A program made the translations under genes and the position numbers. A stretch of 14,956 nt of DNA from an uncultured Prevotella sp. (GTDB lineage: Bacteria > Bacteroidota > Bacteroidia > Bacteroidales > Bacteroidaceae). Location: the NCBI GenBank assembly GCA_900318855.1, contig ONMG01000049.1, positions 1-14,956 of the forward strand, read 5' to 3'. Below the pieces are notes generated by a model. That model was not told the DNA's origin and ran no database searches. It worked only from the letters and a program-made list of their open reading frames with translations. Positions 1-9,190 of this stretch are shown here, in pieces (position 1 is the first letter of the stretch; every line of letters starts with the position of its first letter).

Positions 1-1
1 C

Positions 2-112
2 AAGATGATGCTTCAGGGCAATCTACTCTATGTGCTTGCTGACGGGGCACTATGGAAAGTGGACTTCGACACTCTTGCCGCCGGTAAAGAGAAAAGCCAG
101 AACCCCATTTAG
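2..112 (+). CDS. 3' end of an unidentified plus-strand gene (partial)
   Basis: Frame 2 of the plus strand is open from the left edge and ends at a TAG at 110-112; the other two plus frames stop within the first 45 bases. It encodes the last 36 residues of a protein, including the stretch GNLLYVLADGALWKVDF. That alternation of hydrophobic, Gly and Asp/Trp residues resembles the last strands of a beta-propeller or another beta-rich repeat protein, but this is only an impression and no function can be assigned. The reading is supported by the hairpin and T-rich tract that begin inside its last codons (92-124), as expected at the end of a real transcript. It converges on the minus-strand FMN-binding gene. 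Confidence 0.5.
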   Translation, partial: KMMLQGNLLYVLADGALWKVDFDTLAAGKEKSQNPI

Positions 113-124
113 GTCCTGGCTTTT
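92..124. terminator. Bidirectional intrinsic terminator between convergent genes
   Basis: A perfect 9-bp inverted repeat, AAAAGCCAG (92-100) and CTGGCTTTT (116-124), flanks a 15-nt spacer in which CC (103-104) can also pair with GG (112-113). The plus-strand arm ends in TTTT followed by CTT. On the minus strand the stem likewise ends in TTTT followed by CTC. It overlaps the stop codon of the plus-strand gene and lies 25 nt beyond the stop codon of the FMN-binding gene, so it can end transcripts from both sides. Confidence 0.8.
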
Positions 125-149
125 CTTCCAGCATAGCCATTGACAAGCT

Positions 150-584
150 TTACTTCACCTTCTTCAGTCCCTCTTTTACATTCTTTATCAGGGCCGTCGA
201 AGAATAGGTTGCACCGGTAACGGCATCTACATTCATCGTCCGTGCCTGCTTCACGCTCTTGCCTTCGAATCGGCGCAACACAGCCTCAGCCTTACTGAAG
301 ATATTGGGAGTCTCCCTGTTCTTCAAGGCTTCCACCTTAACCACCTTATGCTTTTTCACAAAGATTTTCACTGGTGTGGTGCCGTTGTATCCCCGGATAT
401 TCTTGCCTATCACTGTCGTATTGACCACAGTGTATTCTCCGTTCTTAGTCACCGTGTCATCAGCCGGGAAGGCACTTGTCAGGGCCACCCATCCCATACT
501 GAGCCCCAGTCCCATGAGAACAGCGCACAACATTTTCTTTCGCATCATCACGTTATTCCGCGCCTCGGAGGCCACGTAGGGCAT
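150..584 (-). CDS. Exported small FMN-binding domain protein
   Basis: A 144-residue single-domain protein of the FMN_bind family (as in NqrC and RnfG). An N-terminal signal sequence (basic MRKK, then a hydrophobic stretch at about residues 18-39) sends it across the inner membrane. The FMN_bind domain covers about residues 48-144 and ends with D120-A-V-T-G-A-T126, matching the D-x-x-(S/T)-G-A-(S/T) motif in which ApbE attaches FMN to the final Thr, here T126. In this family the flavin carries electrons outside the cytoplasm; no redox partner is encoded nearby, so its electron donor is unknown. It is probably the last gene of the ruvA-sprA-ddh operon, 32 nt after ddh. The start is uncertain: 584 has a strong Shine-Dalgarno-like sequence, while Met codons at 548 and 545 (MMRKK) give a more usual signal peptide. 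Domain call secure, physiological role unknown. Confidence 0.85.
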   Translation of the reverse strand: MPYVASEARNNVMMRKKMLCAVLMGLGLSMGWVALTSAFPADDTVTKNGEYTVVNTTVIGKNIRGYNGTTPVKIFVKKHKVVKVEALKNRETPNIFSKAEAVLRRFEGKSVKQARTMNVDAVTGATYSSTALIKNVKEGLKKVK

Positions 585-591
585 AGTTACG

Positions 592-600
592 CACCTCCCC
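592..600 (-). promoter_or_regulatory. Shine-Dalgarno-like sequence before the FMN-binding ORF
   Basis: The minus strand reads GGGGAGGTG here, 7 nt before the ATG at 584. It contains GGAGGTG, which is fully complementary to the 16S rRNA 3' tail. This would favour the 584 start. However, Bacteroidota ribosomes largely ignore such sequences, and the segment between 584 and 548 looks GC-rich and palindromic rather than like a signal peptide, so the site may be fortuitous. Confidence 0.35.
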
Positions 601-616
601 TGCGCAATTCGTCCTA

Positions 617-1522
617 TTACACAAGTGTTGAAATAATCTCCTCGCGACTCTGTGGCAGCATGTCGATAACGGGAATTTCCGGCATCGTGTAGCAGCCTGG
701 GGCCAGTCGGAACGTGGCCCGAGCCACATTGACAAGCACCTGTCCGGTGAGTGCAGGGTTATTGATGCTCATGTCGAATTCCATCCGCTGGTTAGGAGTC
801 TTACCGCTCACTCCCTTGCGCACCAGGTTGACTCCATGCCCCATATCCTGGACCTCGTCAACCGACTTGACGGCAAACACATGCGTCTCATCATTCGAGA
901 AATAAGGGTCGGCCTTGATTTCAGCGGTCACCTCATCGAGCGATGCACCATCTTCAAGCTCCACGTAGACCATGCGGCGATGCAGTCCCTCGCCCTTGGG
1001 AATGGTCACCGAGAGCGCGTTCTTCACCCCTTTCTTACTCTTCACGCACACACTGTGTCCCATCGACATTCCAGGTCCGAAGTTGGTATAGGTGAGTCCC
1101 TTCGGTGCCAGACTTTGCATGAGCACCCTGACGATAGAGTCCGAACCCGGGTCCCAACCAGCAGCGATAACACTCACGCGTCCGGCCTTCAGACAGTGCT
1201 CCATCTGCTCCCGGCGATAGTCGAGGATACGGGTATGGATGTCGAAGCTGTCCACAGTGTTGATGCCGAGCTCCACAATGCGCTTGCTGTATTCCGGGCA
1301 GCTGCGCGTAGGGGTTGCCAAGATAGCCACATCGACATCATGCAGCTTTGCGATATCATCCACCACCTCGTAGGGAGTAAGCTCCAGAGGCTTATCCTTG
1401 TCACCTTGCCGGCGCACGATGCCAGCGATTTCAAAGTCGGGCGCTGCTTCGAGCGCCTGTACACTGTAATGGCCGATATTACCATATCCGACAACAGCGG
1501 CCCTGAATTTCTTTGTTTCCAT
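617..1522 (-). CDS. ddh: meso-Diaminopimelate D-dehydrogenase
   Basis: A 301-residue cytoplasmic oxidoreductase that makes meso-2,6-diaminopimelate in one step by NADPH-dependent reductive amination of L-2-amino-6-oxopimelate (open-chain tetrahydrodipicolinate) with ammonium. It bypasses the acylated branches of the lysine and peptidoglycan-precursor pathway. The Rossmann loop GYGNIG lies at residues 12-17. Family motifs follow in order: DSFDIH (91-96), AGWDPG (121-126), GPGMSMGHS (149-157), a conserved Arg pair at 182-183, and NNPALTGQ (254-261) near the substrate-binding end. The length is close to the family's usual 300-325 residues and the ORF is intact. It starts 33 nt after the sprA stop codon and no promoter is visible in that gap, so it probably depends on read-through from ruvA-sprA. 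A metabolic cell-wall enzyme in a T9SS transcript is a notable pairing, though it may only reflect shared housekeeping expression. Confidence 0.95.
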   Translation of the reverse strand: METKKFRAAVVGYGNIGHYSVQALEAAPDFEIAGIVRRQGDKDKPLELTPYEVVDDIAKLHDVDVAILATPTRSCPEYSKRIVELGINTVDSFDIHTRILDYRREQMEHCLKAGRVSVIAAGWDPGSDSIVRVLMQSLAPKGLTYTNFGPGMSMGHSVCVKSKKGVKNALSVTIPKGEGLHRRMVYVELEDGASLDEVTAEIKADPYFSNDETHVFAVKSVDEVQDMGHGVNLVRKGVSGKTPNQRMEFDMSINNPALTGQVLVNVARATFRLAPGCYTMPEIPVIDMLPQSREEIISTLV

Positions 1523-1555
1523 ATCTTTTGTCTTATTGGTTAAGAGTCTATTGCC

Positions 1556-4500
1556 TTAGCGGGTTAGCGAGAACTTGATGCTCAGTCCGAAATCCCGTGT
1601 GGTGGTGGGATAACTCGACGACGAGAGCAGCGGTGAGTTCGACTGTCGGTCGTAGTAGAAGCTCATCGTCAGCAGCCGGCTCAGCGTGTAGTCAGCCGAG
1701 AAGCTGAACTTCAAGGCTGAGTTGCCACTGGAGGCTGCCGAGGTCATCGAGGCAATATCGCGGCTGATGTTGGCTTGTTTCCTCAAGCTGAAGTCCAGGC
1801 GGAGATTCAGATCGTGATTGATGCCTCCCGTCGTCTGTCGCGACGTGCGCTGATGATTCTGCGCTTGGTTGGCATCGTTGCCCGTCTTCTTGCTGCCCTT
1901 CACCTGCCGCCGGTTGTTGCCGGCAAAGATGTTGAAGTTGTTAATCTTGTATCCCAACCCTATCACCCAGTCGTGACTGGTAGCCTCATTGATTTGTACA
2001 CTTGTCATCGAGAGATTCAGACTGCGCGTGCTGCGGTACTCCAGCTTGGCCGTGAGATTGTTGTCGAAGGTCATGTCCACACCCAGCAGCGGCGCGAAGG
2101 CCTCATTGATGCTCACAGTAGACACATTGTACATGGAGCTGGGCACAGGGTTGCCGGTGGTGGCATCGGTGATGAAACCGAGTCCTGCTCCCATCAGCTC
2201 CACAAAGGTACTGTAGCTACTGTAGGCTCCCACGGCGAAAATGCTTTTATAGCTGTGATTGATGTTGAAGCTCTTGAAGACATCACGGAACCAGGGCAGT
2301 CGCGAGAGTCCGCTGTAGCGCACGGTCCAGTTGGGCAGCAATCGGCTCAGAGAGGGGAAGATGTCGAGCGAGCTCCCTCCCATAGCAGTGTAGCTGTGAA
2401 GGAAGGCCGGAATCATTACATCGGCACTGTACTTGCTCACACCGCCATTGGCAGGATTATATTTCTGACCTGCCAGCGTAGTGCCCTGCGGATAGGTGGC
2501 GCCTGCATAGCGGGCCTCCACCCTACTATGGAAGTCATCTATCGAGCGACAGAAGTTCTCGAACGACTTACTCTTGAAGCCGTTGTTGGCATTGCCCACA
2601 CCCTCGAAAGCACTCTTCAGCGACAGGGTAGTCATGGTGAAGGTGCCGCTCTGTGTGGTCGGGTTGCCCTCATACATGTACTGTATGCTCTTCGATGTCG
2701 TCACCGTGCGGGCCGCATTAAGGTCAATCTTCAGGTCGCGCACGGGTTCCAGCACCATCCTGAGCTGCAAGTCCTCGGTCTTGTTGGTTGTGGCCGGCGT
2801 AGCCACTGAATCGCTCTGCAGCAGCCATCCGTTCTCGCGTGCCTTGTCAATATAGCTGTCACCCACGGTACCGAAGGCAAATCCCAGTCCGGGCGAGAGC
2901 ACGCCGTCGCGCCGCTTCTGTCCGAAGGCATCGCCGATAGTAGGCATAAAGCCCGGCAGCGACATGGCATACTGATTGCGGTAGCTCATGCTCACCGAGC
3001 GCACCATCATCAGCACCCGTGCAATGCTCTGTGCCGTGCGATACCACTTCTGATTGTCGAGGGGGTCCTTAGGAGTGACCGTTATCTTGAGTCGGAGCGC
3101 TGAATCCACCTTATTGGTAATACGCAGCGTATTGTCGTCACGCTTACGGAACTTCAGCTTATAGGGCTTTCCATCGGCTGTCTTGGCGCTCACGATGAGG
3201 CGCTTGGTTTTCTTGCCATGGTTCACCGTAATCACCGTATCGGGCAGCAGCGTAATCTCCTTCTCGAAACTCTTCTTATTCTTCGGCAGCGCCTTCTGCT
3301 GTTGCAGCACCTTAGCATCTCTGTCGCTCGCCTTAGGCTTCAGGGGGTTGCGCATTTGCGTGCGCTGCCTGATACGCTCCATGTTGGCCGAGTTGTTGCG
3401 GCTGAACCGCTCATTGGTCTTCTTCAGGAAGGGGATGTTGTTGTAGAGGCGCTCCAGATTGAAGTTGCCGTTGATGTTCAGCGTGCGGTTGCTCGTGATG
3501 GTATTGCCCAGCGACGTACCGTCCTCCAGGTCGGAACCGCGCACCCAGCTGTAGGTGGAGTTATAGGAGGCATCGACATTCACCCAGTTGAAGATGGGGA
3601 TGAGGTTAAGGGGAAGCTGATACGAGAGCTGGAACGACTGGTTGTAGTCGAGCGGGGTACCAAAATGACGGATACTCTGCCATACCGAATCCTTCCAGGC
3701 CTCATAATGTGTAGGATAGAGGTCCTTGTTCACCGGCGTATAGGGCTCCTCGATTTCAGCATGGGTGGCACTTTGGAAATTAGCGTGAATGTTGGGAGTG
3801 ACATCCCATCTGAGATTGAACTCACGGTTCCAGAGGAATTGCTGACTGAAGGTCAGTGGCAGGCGCTCGCCTCCCAAATCCTCCATATCGCGCTCCTGCA
3901 GCTCATAGTAGCTGCGGGTCATATCCGTATTGAAGCCCACCGACTGTGGCAGCCAGTTCAGGCCGAATCGCTTAAGCAGATCCAGCCACTTGGAGCGATT
4001 CTTGATGCCCTTGAAGGGCTGGAAGCTCTTGTACACGGGACTCCAACTGTAGTCCATCGCCCCCCGCCAGTTGTCCTCCTTCTCGTAGACGGTGGTCTCA
4101 CCACTGGTGTAGCGGTGACTGTGACTGTAGGAGAACGAGAAGTTAGCCGGGTCATAGGGCATGGGGTGACGCTTGGTCTTGATACCTACACGCACATTGG
4201 AGAGTGCGAAATTGGTGTTTGTTGTCTTTGTCACCGCGATGCTCTCAATGGAGTCGCGCTCATGCTGGTTAGCCGTGCTCTCCAAGGCGTCGGACAGGAG
4301 CATGTCGGTATCGAGCGGATTATATTTGGGCCGGGTCTCCTCCTTGGTCACGCTGAAATAGAGCGGAGCGCTCACTTTAGCCTTGTCGGGAAAGAACTTG
4401 CCCAACTCCAGATTGGTGGTCACACTGTAGGTCTTGTAGTCGTCAGTGGAGCGCTGCTCCACCCCTTCCTCAAGTCCGCCGAATCCTGATGACGTGTAGC

Positions 4501-7500
4501 GCCCCTGAAGGTTGACGGTACCGAAGTCGGAGAGCTGCACGTTGAGATTTCCCTGAGCGGCCCATCCGCCACTGTTGTTGTATTCCTTGAGCCTGAGTTC
4601 ATTAAACCACACCTCACCGTCCTTCTGGGTGCTGGAGAGGTTGCGTACGCCGAGCACCATCGTCTTCACCTCGCCCAGTGTGGGGTTGCCCATGATGCTC
4701 ACCTTGTTGCCGGGATGGTTCTCATCGTAGGCCGAGAACACTCGGTTGTAGGACGCACGTCCCTGTGCGCGGGCCTTGTTGCGGTCCTTCTTCAGCTGGG
4801 TGAAGATACTCAGGGCCACATCGAGCATGTTGTCCTCGGGCCATACAGCCTTGCTGTCGGCCAGACTGTAGCGGTCGTAGTTGTTGCGGGGCGGTGTGAG
4901 CTTAAGGGGTATCTCGTACTCATAGTAGTTGCTCTTGTAGTCGCTGCCCAGGCGGATGAACATAGCCAGGTCGCCGTCCTGCAGGTTAGTGGTGTTGGGC
5001 TCAGTAGTATTGGCATGCACGAACATCTGCAAGCGCTTATACTGTCTGAGGTCAAGCGACGTGTTCTTGTAGACGGCCTTCGACTCACCCGTAGAGAGCC
5101 CGGTGACATTCATCGAAAGCGATTGCTCATTACTCTCCACCAGCTGAGGCTGCGAGGGGTCCTGCTCACGGCGGATGCCCGGCGGCAGCACATAGTTCAC
5201 AGGACTCTTGTCGTTGTTCTCCTCGATGTTCACCGAGGTGGCCGACAGGTGGCCGGTCTGCGAGGCGGTATTGTCGAGGTTCTGCTCATAGATGCGCCAT
5301 GTGCCTCTCACCAGATCGAGCGAGCCAAAGCGCAGCACGATGGGCTTCTCGAAGCCGGTGAGGAACATTCGGATGAAGCGGATGCTGGTGAAATCGCTGA
5401 TGGAGCCGAAACGCTGCTCGAACTGGTCAACGGGGATGCGGAAGAGGTACCAGGTCACATGATCGGTACTGTCGTTGCGCAGCTTGGGTGAGGCTACGCG
5501 CTTGTCGACGATGAAGTTACGTCCTACGCGCATGTCCTCCGGACGGATAGAAACGTGATACTGGTAGTATTTCTCGTATTCGTTGAGCGTGTAGTCCTGG
5601 TTGATGTCCTCCACGTCGGGTGTAGTCTTGTAGGATGTGTCGTAATTCTCATTGCGCGTGTCGCTGTCGGGCGAGTTCCCCTGGGGATTGTTGATGTACT
5701 TATAGCGGCGCAGAATGGAGGCCTTCATCTGGTCGTAGTCAGAGCCACGGAAGTAATGGTAGTCATCGTTGGCAGGGTCGTTCATGATGGAGTCGAAGAC
5801 AGCCGCACTCACCTTGCCCTGCACCTGCTTCAGGAAGTCCTGATAGCTTTCGAACTTGCGCTCCTCTTCGTCGGTCAGACCATTGAAGCCCACATCCTGG
5901 AGGGCCCTTGCGCCCTTGCTCGTGGCAAAGGCGTAGGTCACGGTGGCCTGCGTAGGCACTTTGCCCCACTGGGTGGTGATGAACGACTGCGAACCGTCGA
6001 CGGGCATGCCGCTCTCGTAGAACTTCTTGCCGTCGTGGAGCACGTCTTCACTCACCTCACCGAGGTCGATATAGAAGTCGCCGCCATACTGGCTGGCAGT
6101 GCCGTTGCGTTCGGTATAGATAAACGGGTCGAGCATCCAGAACTCCACATACTCCACATTGGACGTCTCGAAGTCGGAAGCATCAATCTTGCGCATCATA
6201 CCACCCCAATGACGGGCCGGATTGCGCAAGGTTCCATCCTGGTTGAGGTCGGGATTGAAATTGTAAGGACCACGCTCGTTGGGATAGTAGGCCAGATTGA
6301 GTATGGACAGCATGGCGGTGGCACCGCTGTAGGAACTCTGCTGACGGTTGGGATAAAGCTCACGCACGGGTATCTCGCGCACGTAATGGTTGCTGAGCTG
6401 GTTGAGGTCGCTCTTGATGTGGCCCGGGGTGAGCGAGGAGCTGCGCCGCGTGAAGAGGGGGTCGATGTTGTACCAGGCCAGCAGCGAACGGTTGAAGCCG
6501 CTACGAAGCGTGGTCTTGTCGGACGACTCACTGAACATGGAGGGTACACTGGAGATAATCCATGAGCTGGGAGTCGAGATGTCGATTTTGTTGGTGGCGT
6601 CCTCAAAGTCATCAATATAGGAGGCATTGTCCTGCGTGCCATGGCTCTGTCCGGCAATGAGCTGGGCAAACTCGGCATTGAACTGGATGCTGGAGGGCTG
6701 CGTGACATGGAGGAAGGGCACCTTGTCGAGCAGATTAGTGAGCCACTGGCTCTCCTTCTTGTAGTTGAGGTTAAAGCCCCACAGGGTGTTGTTCAGTGGC
6801 TCGGAGCCCATGGCCACCTTGTTGGTGAGCGACTGCTCGGTGAGGTGCTGAATAGTACCGCTAATCTGGAAATTCTTCGAGAAGTCGTACTCCCAGTTCA
6901 TGCCGAACATGGTCTTGCGCTCCTGGGCATAGTCGGTGTTGCTCTCCAGCGACACGTTGACCGAGGTTCCGGCATCGATGATGCTCTGGTTGATGATGGT
7001 CACCTCACCGGCACTGTAGTCCACGGTGTAGTCGGTGCCCTCGGTGAGGGTGACACCGCCGGCCGTCACCACGACGGAGCCTTGGGGCACATTGCCCTCG
7101 CCGATGGAGATGACATTGGCCGATGTACCACGGAACTGTCCCATGAGCACATACTTGTCCTTCTCGGCTATCTGCTTAGCCACGGTCTTGGTGGAGTCGT
7201 AGAGCTCGGTGAAAGCATACTTGCGTGCCTGCTCTTCCTTCACGCCCTTGCCGACCAAGTAATTATAGAGATAGCGGCCGAAGGGCTCGGCCTCAGGCAG
7301 GAACACGCGGCCGTCGCTCACGGTGTAGCCTTCCACGAAGTCGAAGTAGCCGTTAGGATGTGGCTTGTTGTTGTTGTCCAGACGGTCGGCACCGAGCACA
7401 CGGATGATGGGTTGGTCCTTCACTTGCACCTCGGGCAGGTAGGTGAGGTAGACACCGGCCGTGTCGCTTTGGAACTTCACATCGAGACGGAACTTCTCCT

Positions 7501-9157
7501 TCTCTACCGAAGAGGCGAGATAGTAGACGTTCTTCATCATCAGGTTCCAGTTGCCCTGACGGGGGTTGTTGCTGGTGTTCTTGAGCGCCTTGACGAAGAG
7601 CGCCTGGTTCACATCGTTCATATCGGAGGCGAACTCACCCACCTGGAAGGTGCGTCCACCGTAGGTGTACTCATAGGCCACGGCCAGCACCTGGTCGGTC
7701 TCCATGCGGTTGCGCAGCGAGACGTAGCCCAAGGCCGTGTTGACCGTGTACTCCGAAGAGCTGAGCAAGCGGGCACTCTCCAGTTTCTCATAGTCCACGC
7801 CGCCCTTCAGTCCGGCTCCGTCGAGCACGGAGGCCGTCTGGTCGATGTCGCGTGCTGAGGCATAGGCATTCACAAGGGTGGAATACTCGGTGTTGGCGGC
7901 ATTCGAAGGCACCGGCTGGCCCGTGATGCTCCAAAGCGTGCTCGAGACGCGGCTGTTCTCACCCAAATCGGTGAGAGCCACGATATTGCGGGTGTTACTC
8001 GTGTTGCCGGTCTTGTTGGTCACCCAAATTTCCACACGGTTTATCTTGATGCCCGTGGTAAGGTTGGGCAGGGTCTTCATGCCGGCATCATACTTGTCGC
8101 GGAAGTACTGCGAGAGGAAGAAGTGAGTGTTGTCCTCATAGTTGGCCGCATCAATCTCAAAGGGAGTGAACTGCACACCACCCTTAGAGGAGACGCTGCG
8201 GTTGCTCGACTTCTTCTGCGAGGCCACCAACTGGAGTTTCAACTTGCCGAACTGGAGGTCAGTGCGCAGACCGAAGAGCGAGCTGGCACCCCTTATGAGA
8301 CTCGAGTTGGCAGGGAACGAGATGTTGCCGCCCTCAACGAGCTTGATGATTTCATCCTCCTTGCCGTCGTACTTGAGTTTCATGTCCTGGGCATCGGCAT
8401 CGAAGGTGGCATCGGTGTTGTAGTTCAGGTTCATGTTCACCTTGTCGCCCACCTTACCGTTCATGTTGAGGTTGATCTTCTCGTCGAAATCCATCGTGGT
8501 GGTCTTACGGTTGCGGATGGGCAGCGAGGGGTTGTCGGTGTTCTTGAAGGTGGCGCCGAACTTCAGCTCGGCTGTTCCCTGGGTCTTGATTCTCACTCCG
8601 CCTGGGCCGAAAATCTTCTCGGCCGGTCCCAGGTCGAAGTGCATGTCGGCAAAGTCGAACTTGTCCTTTCCCTTCGTCTTGAAGATGGTGTCGTTCTTCA
8701 GACGGAAGTAGTTGCTCCACAGGCGGCGCTCGGTCCAGCGGCGGTATTCATCGGGCGTCATCATGATGGGTGCCTGAATCCAGGTGCCACCGATACGTGA
8801 CCCGATGATGTAGCGGTTGAGTGTGTCGTTGTAGACCACCTCCTCCTTGAGGTTGTCGGGGCGTTGCAGGTCGGCGGCATTCTTGTCGAGGTCGTCGACA
8901 GTGAGCGGCAGTGTGCGCTGCACTTTCCAACGCGTGTGGAGCAGTGAGTCGGGTATGGAGTCGTCGTCCGCCATCAGGGGCTGTGCCTTGATGTCGGAGC
9001 GCTGCTTCTTCAGGGTGTCGCCTGGGGCTGTCTGAGGCCGCTTCATCACGCGCTGTGGCGGAGTGAGGTAACTCCACGACATGGCAGCTCCATAGCTGAA
9101 GGCTGAGGCCGCCAGCAGAAGCACGATGAGGGTCTTCGACTTGAATCCTGCGAACAT
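1556..9157 (-). CDS. sprA: T9SS outer-membrane translocon SprA/Sov
   Basis: A 2533-residue protein matching SprA of Flavobacterium johnsoniae and Sov of Porphyromonas gingivalis (about 2400-2500 residues). In the known structure this is a very large single-chain 36-strand outer-membrane barrel through which folded T9SS cargo leaves the periplasm. An N-terminal signal peptide (about residues 1-25) is followed by a linker. The characteristic N-terminal block comes next: GGVRIKTQGTAELKFG near residues 184-200, YNTDATFD near 245, and NSSLIRGASSLFGLRTDLQFGKL near 280-305. The SprA-typical YIDDFEDATNKIDIS lies near 846-861. Long amphipathic strand segments run to the C-terminus, which ends LSIKFSLTR, an outer-membrane strand. 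A strongly basic stretch near residues 1914-1970 interrupts the strands. No frameshift or stop is seen. It starts 33 nt after ruvA, a neighbourhood I recall from other Bacteroidota. Other T9SS parts (PorV, GldKLMN, PorU) are outside the window. Confidence 0.96.
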   Translation of the reverse strand: MFAGFKSKTLIVLLLAASAFSYGAAMSWSYLTPPQRVMKRPQTAPGDTLKKQRSDIKAQPLMADDDSIPDSLLHTRWKVQRTLPLTVDDLDKNAADLQRPDNLKEEVVYNDTLNRYIIGSRIGGTWIQAPIMMTPDEYRRWTERRLWSNYFRLKNDTIFKTKGKDKFDFADMHFDLGPAEKIFGPGGVRIKTQGTAELKFGATFKNTDNPSLPIRNRKTTTMDFDEKINLNMNGKVGDKVNMNLNYNTDATFDADAQDMKLKYDGKEDEIIKLVEGGNISFPANSSLIRGASSLFGLRTDLQFGKLKLQLVASQKKSSNRSVSSKGGVQFTPFEIDAANYEDNTHFFLSQYFRDKYDAGMKTLPNLTTGIKINRVEIWVTNKTGNTSNTRNIVALTDLGENSRVSSTLWSITGQPVPSNAANTEYSTLVNAYASARDIDQTASVLDGAGLKGGVDYEKLESARLLSSSEYTVNTALGYVSLRNRMETDQVLAVAYEYTYGGRTFQVGEFASDMNDVNQALFVKALKNTSNNPRQGNWNLMMKNVYYLASSVEKEKFRLDVKFQSDTAGVYLTYLPEVQVKDQPIIRVLGADRLDNNNKPHPNGYFDFVEGYTVSDGRVFLPEAEPFGRYLYNYLVGKGVKEEQARKYAFTELYDSTKTVAKQIAEKDKYVLMGQFRGTSANVISIGEGNVPQGSVVVTAGGVTLTEGTDYTVDYSAGEVTIINQSIIDAGTSVNVSLESNTDYAQERKTMFGMNWEYDFSKNFQISGTIQHLTEQSLTNKVAMGSEPLNNTLWGFNLNYKKESQWLTNLLDKVPFLHVTQPSSIQFNAEFAQLIAGQSHGTQDNASYIDDFEDATNKIDISTPSSWIISSVPSMFSESSDKTTLRSGFNRSLLAWYNIDPLFTRRSSSLTPGHIKSDLNQLSNHYVREIPVRELYPNRQQSSYSGATAMLSILNLAYYPNERGPYNFNPDLNQDGTLRNPARHWGGMMRKIDASDFETSNVEYVEFWMLDPFIYTERNGTASQYGGDFYIDLGEVSEDVLHDGKKFYESGMPVDGSQSFITTQWGKVPTQATVTYAFATSKGARALQDVGFNGLTDEEERKFESYQDFLKQVQGKVSAAVFDSIMNDPANDDYHYFRGSDYDQMKASILRRYKYINNPQGNSPDSDTRNENYDTSYKTTPDVEDINQDYTLNEYEKYYQYHVSIRPEDMRVGRNFIVDKRVASPKLRNDSTDHVTWYLFRIPVDQFEQRFGSISDFTSIRFIRMFLTGFEKPIVLRFGSLDLVRGTWRIYEQNLDNTASQTGHLSATSVNIEENNDKSPVNYVLPPGIRREQDPSQPQLVESNEQSLSMNVTGLSTGESKAVYKNTSLDLRQYKRLQMFVHANTTEPNTTNLQDGDLAMFIRLGSDYKSNYYEYEIPLKLTPPRNNYDRYSLADSKAVWPEDNMLDVALSIFTQLKKDRNKARAQGRASYNRVFSAYDENHPGNKVSIMGNPTLGEVKTMVLGVRNLSSTQKDGEVWFNELRLKEYNNSGGWAAQGNLNVQLSDFGTVNLQGRYTSSGFGGLEEGVEQRSTDDYKTYSVTTNLELGKFFPDKAKVSAPLYFSVTKEETRPKYNPLDTDMLLSDALESTANQHERDSIESIAVTKTTNTNFALSNVRVGIKTKRHPMPYDPANFSFSYSHSHRYTSGETTVYEKEDNWRGAMDYSWSPVYKSFQPFKGIKNRSKWLDLLKRFGLNWLPQSVGFNTDMTRSYYELQERDMEDLGGERLPLTFSQQFLWNREFNLRWDVTPNIHANFQSATHAEIEEPYTPVNKDLYPTHYEAWKDSVWQSIRHFGTPLDYNQSFQLSYQLPLNLIPIFNWVNVDASYNSTYSWVRGSDLEDGTSLGNTITSNRTLNINGNFNLERLYNNIPFLKKTNERFSRNNSANMERIRQRTQMRNPLKPKASDRDAKVLQQQKALPKNKKSFEKEITLLPDTVITVNHGKKTKRLIVSAKTADGKPYKLKFRKRDDNTLRITNKVDSALRLKITVTPKDPLDNQKWYRTAQSIARVLMMVRSVSMSYRNQYAMSLPGFMPTIGDAFGQKRRDGVLSPGLGFAFGTVGDSYIDKARENGWLLQSDSVATPATTNKTEDLQLRMVLEPVRDLKIDLNAARTVTTSKSIQYMYEGNPTTQSGTFTMTTLSLKSAFEGVGNANNGFKSKSFENFCRSIDDFHSRVEARYAGATYPQGTTLAGQKYNPANGGVSKYSADVMIPAFLHSYTAMGGSSLDIFPSLSRLLPNWTVRYSGLSRLPWFRDVFKSFNINHSYKSIFAVGAYSSYSTFVELMGAGLGFITDATTGNPVPSSMYNVSTVSINEAFAPLLGVDMTFDNNLTAKLEYRSTRSLNLSMTSVQINEATSHDWVIGLGYKINNFNIFAGNNRRQVKGSKKTGNDANQAQNHQRTSRQTTGGINHDLNLRLDFSLRKQANISRDIASMTSAASSGNSALKFSFSADYTLSRLLTMSFYYDRQSNSPLLSSSSYPTTTRDFGLSIKFSLTR

Positions 9158-9190
9158 ATATACAAATAAGGTATAGCAGCCCTGCTGAGC

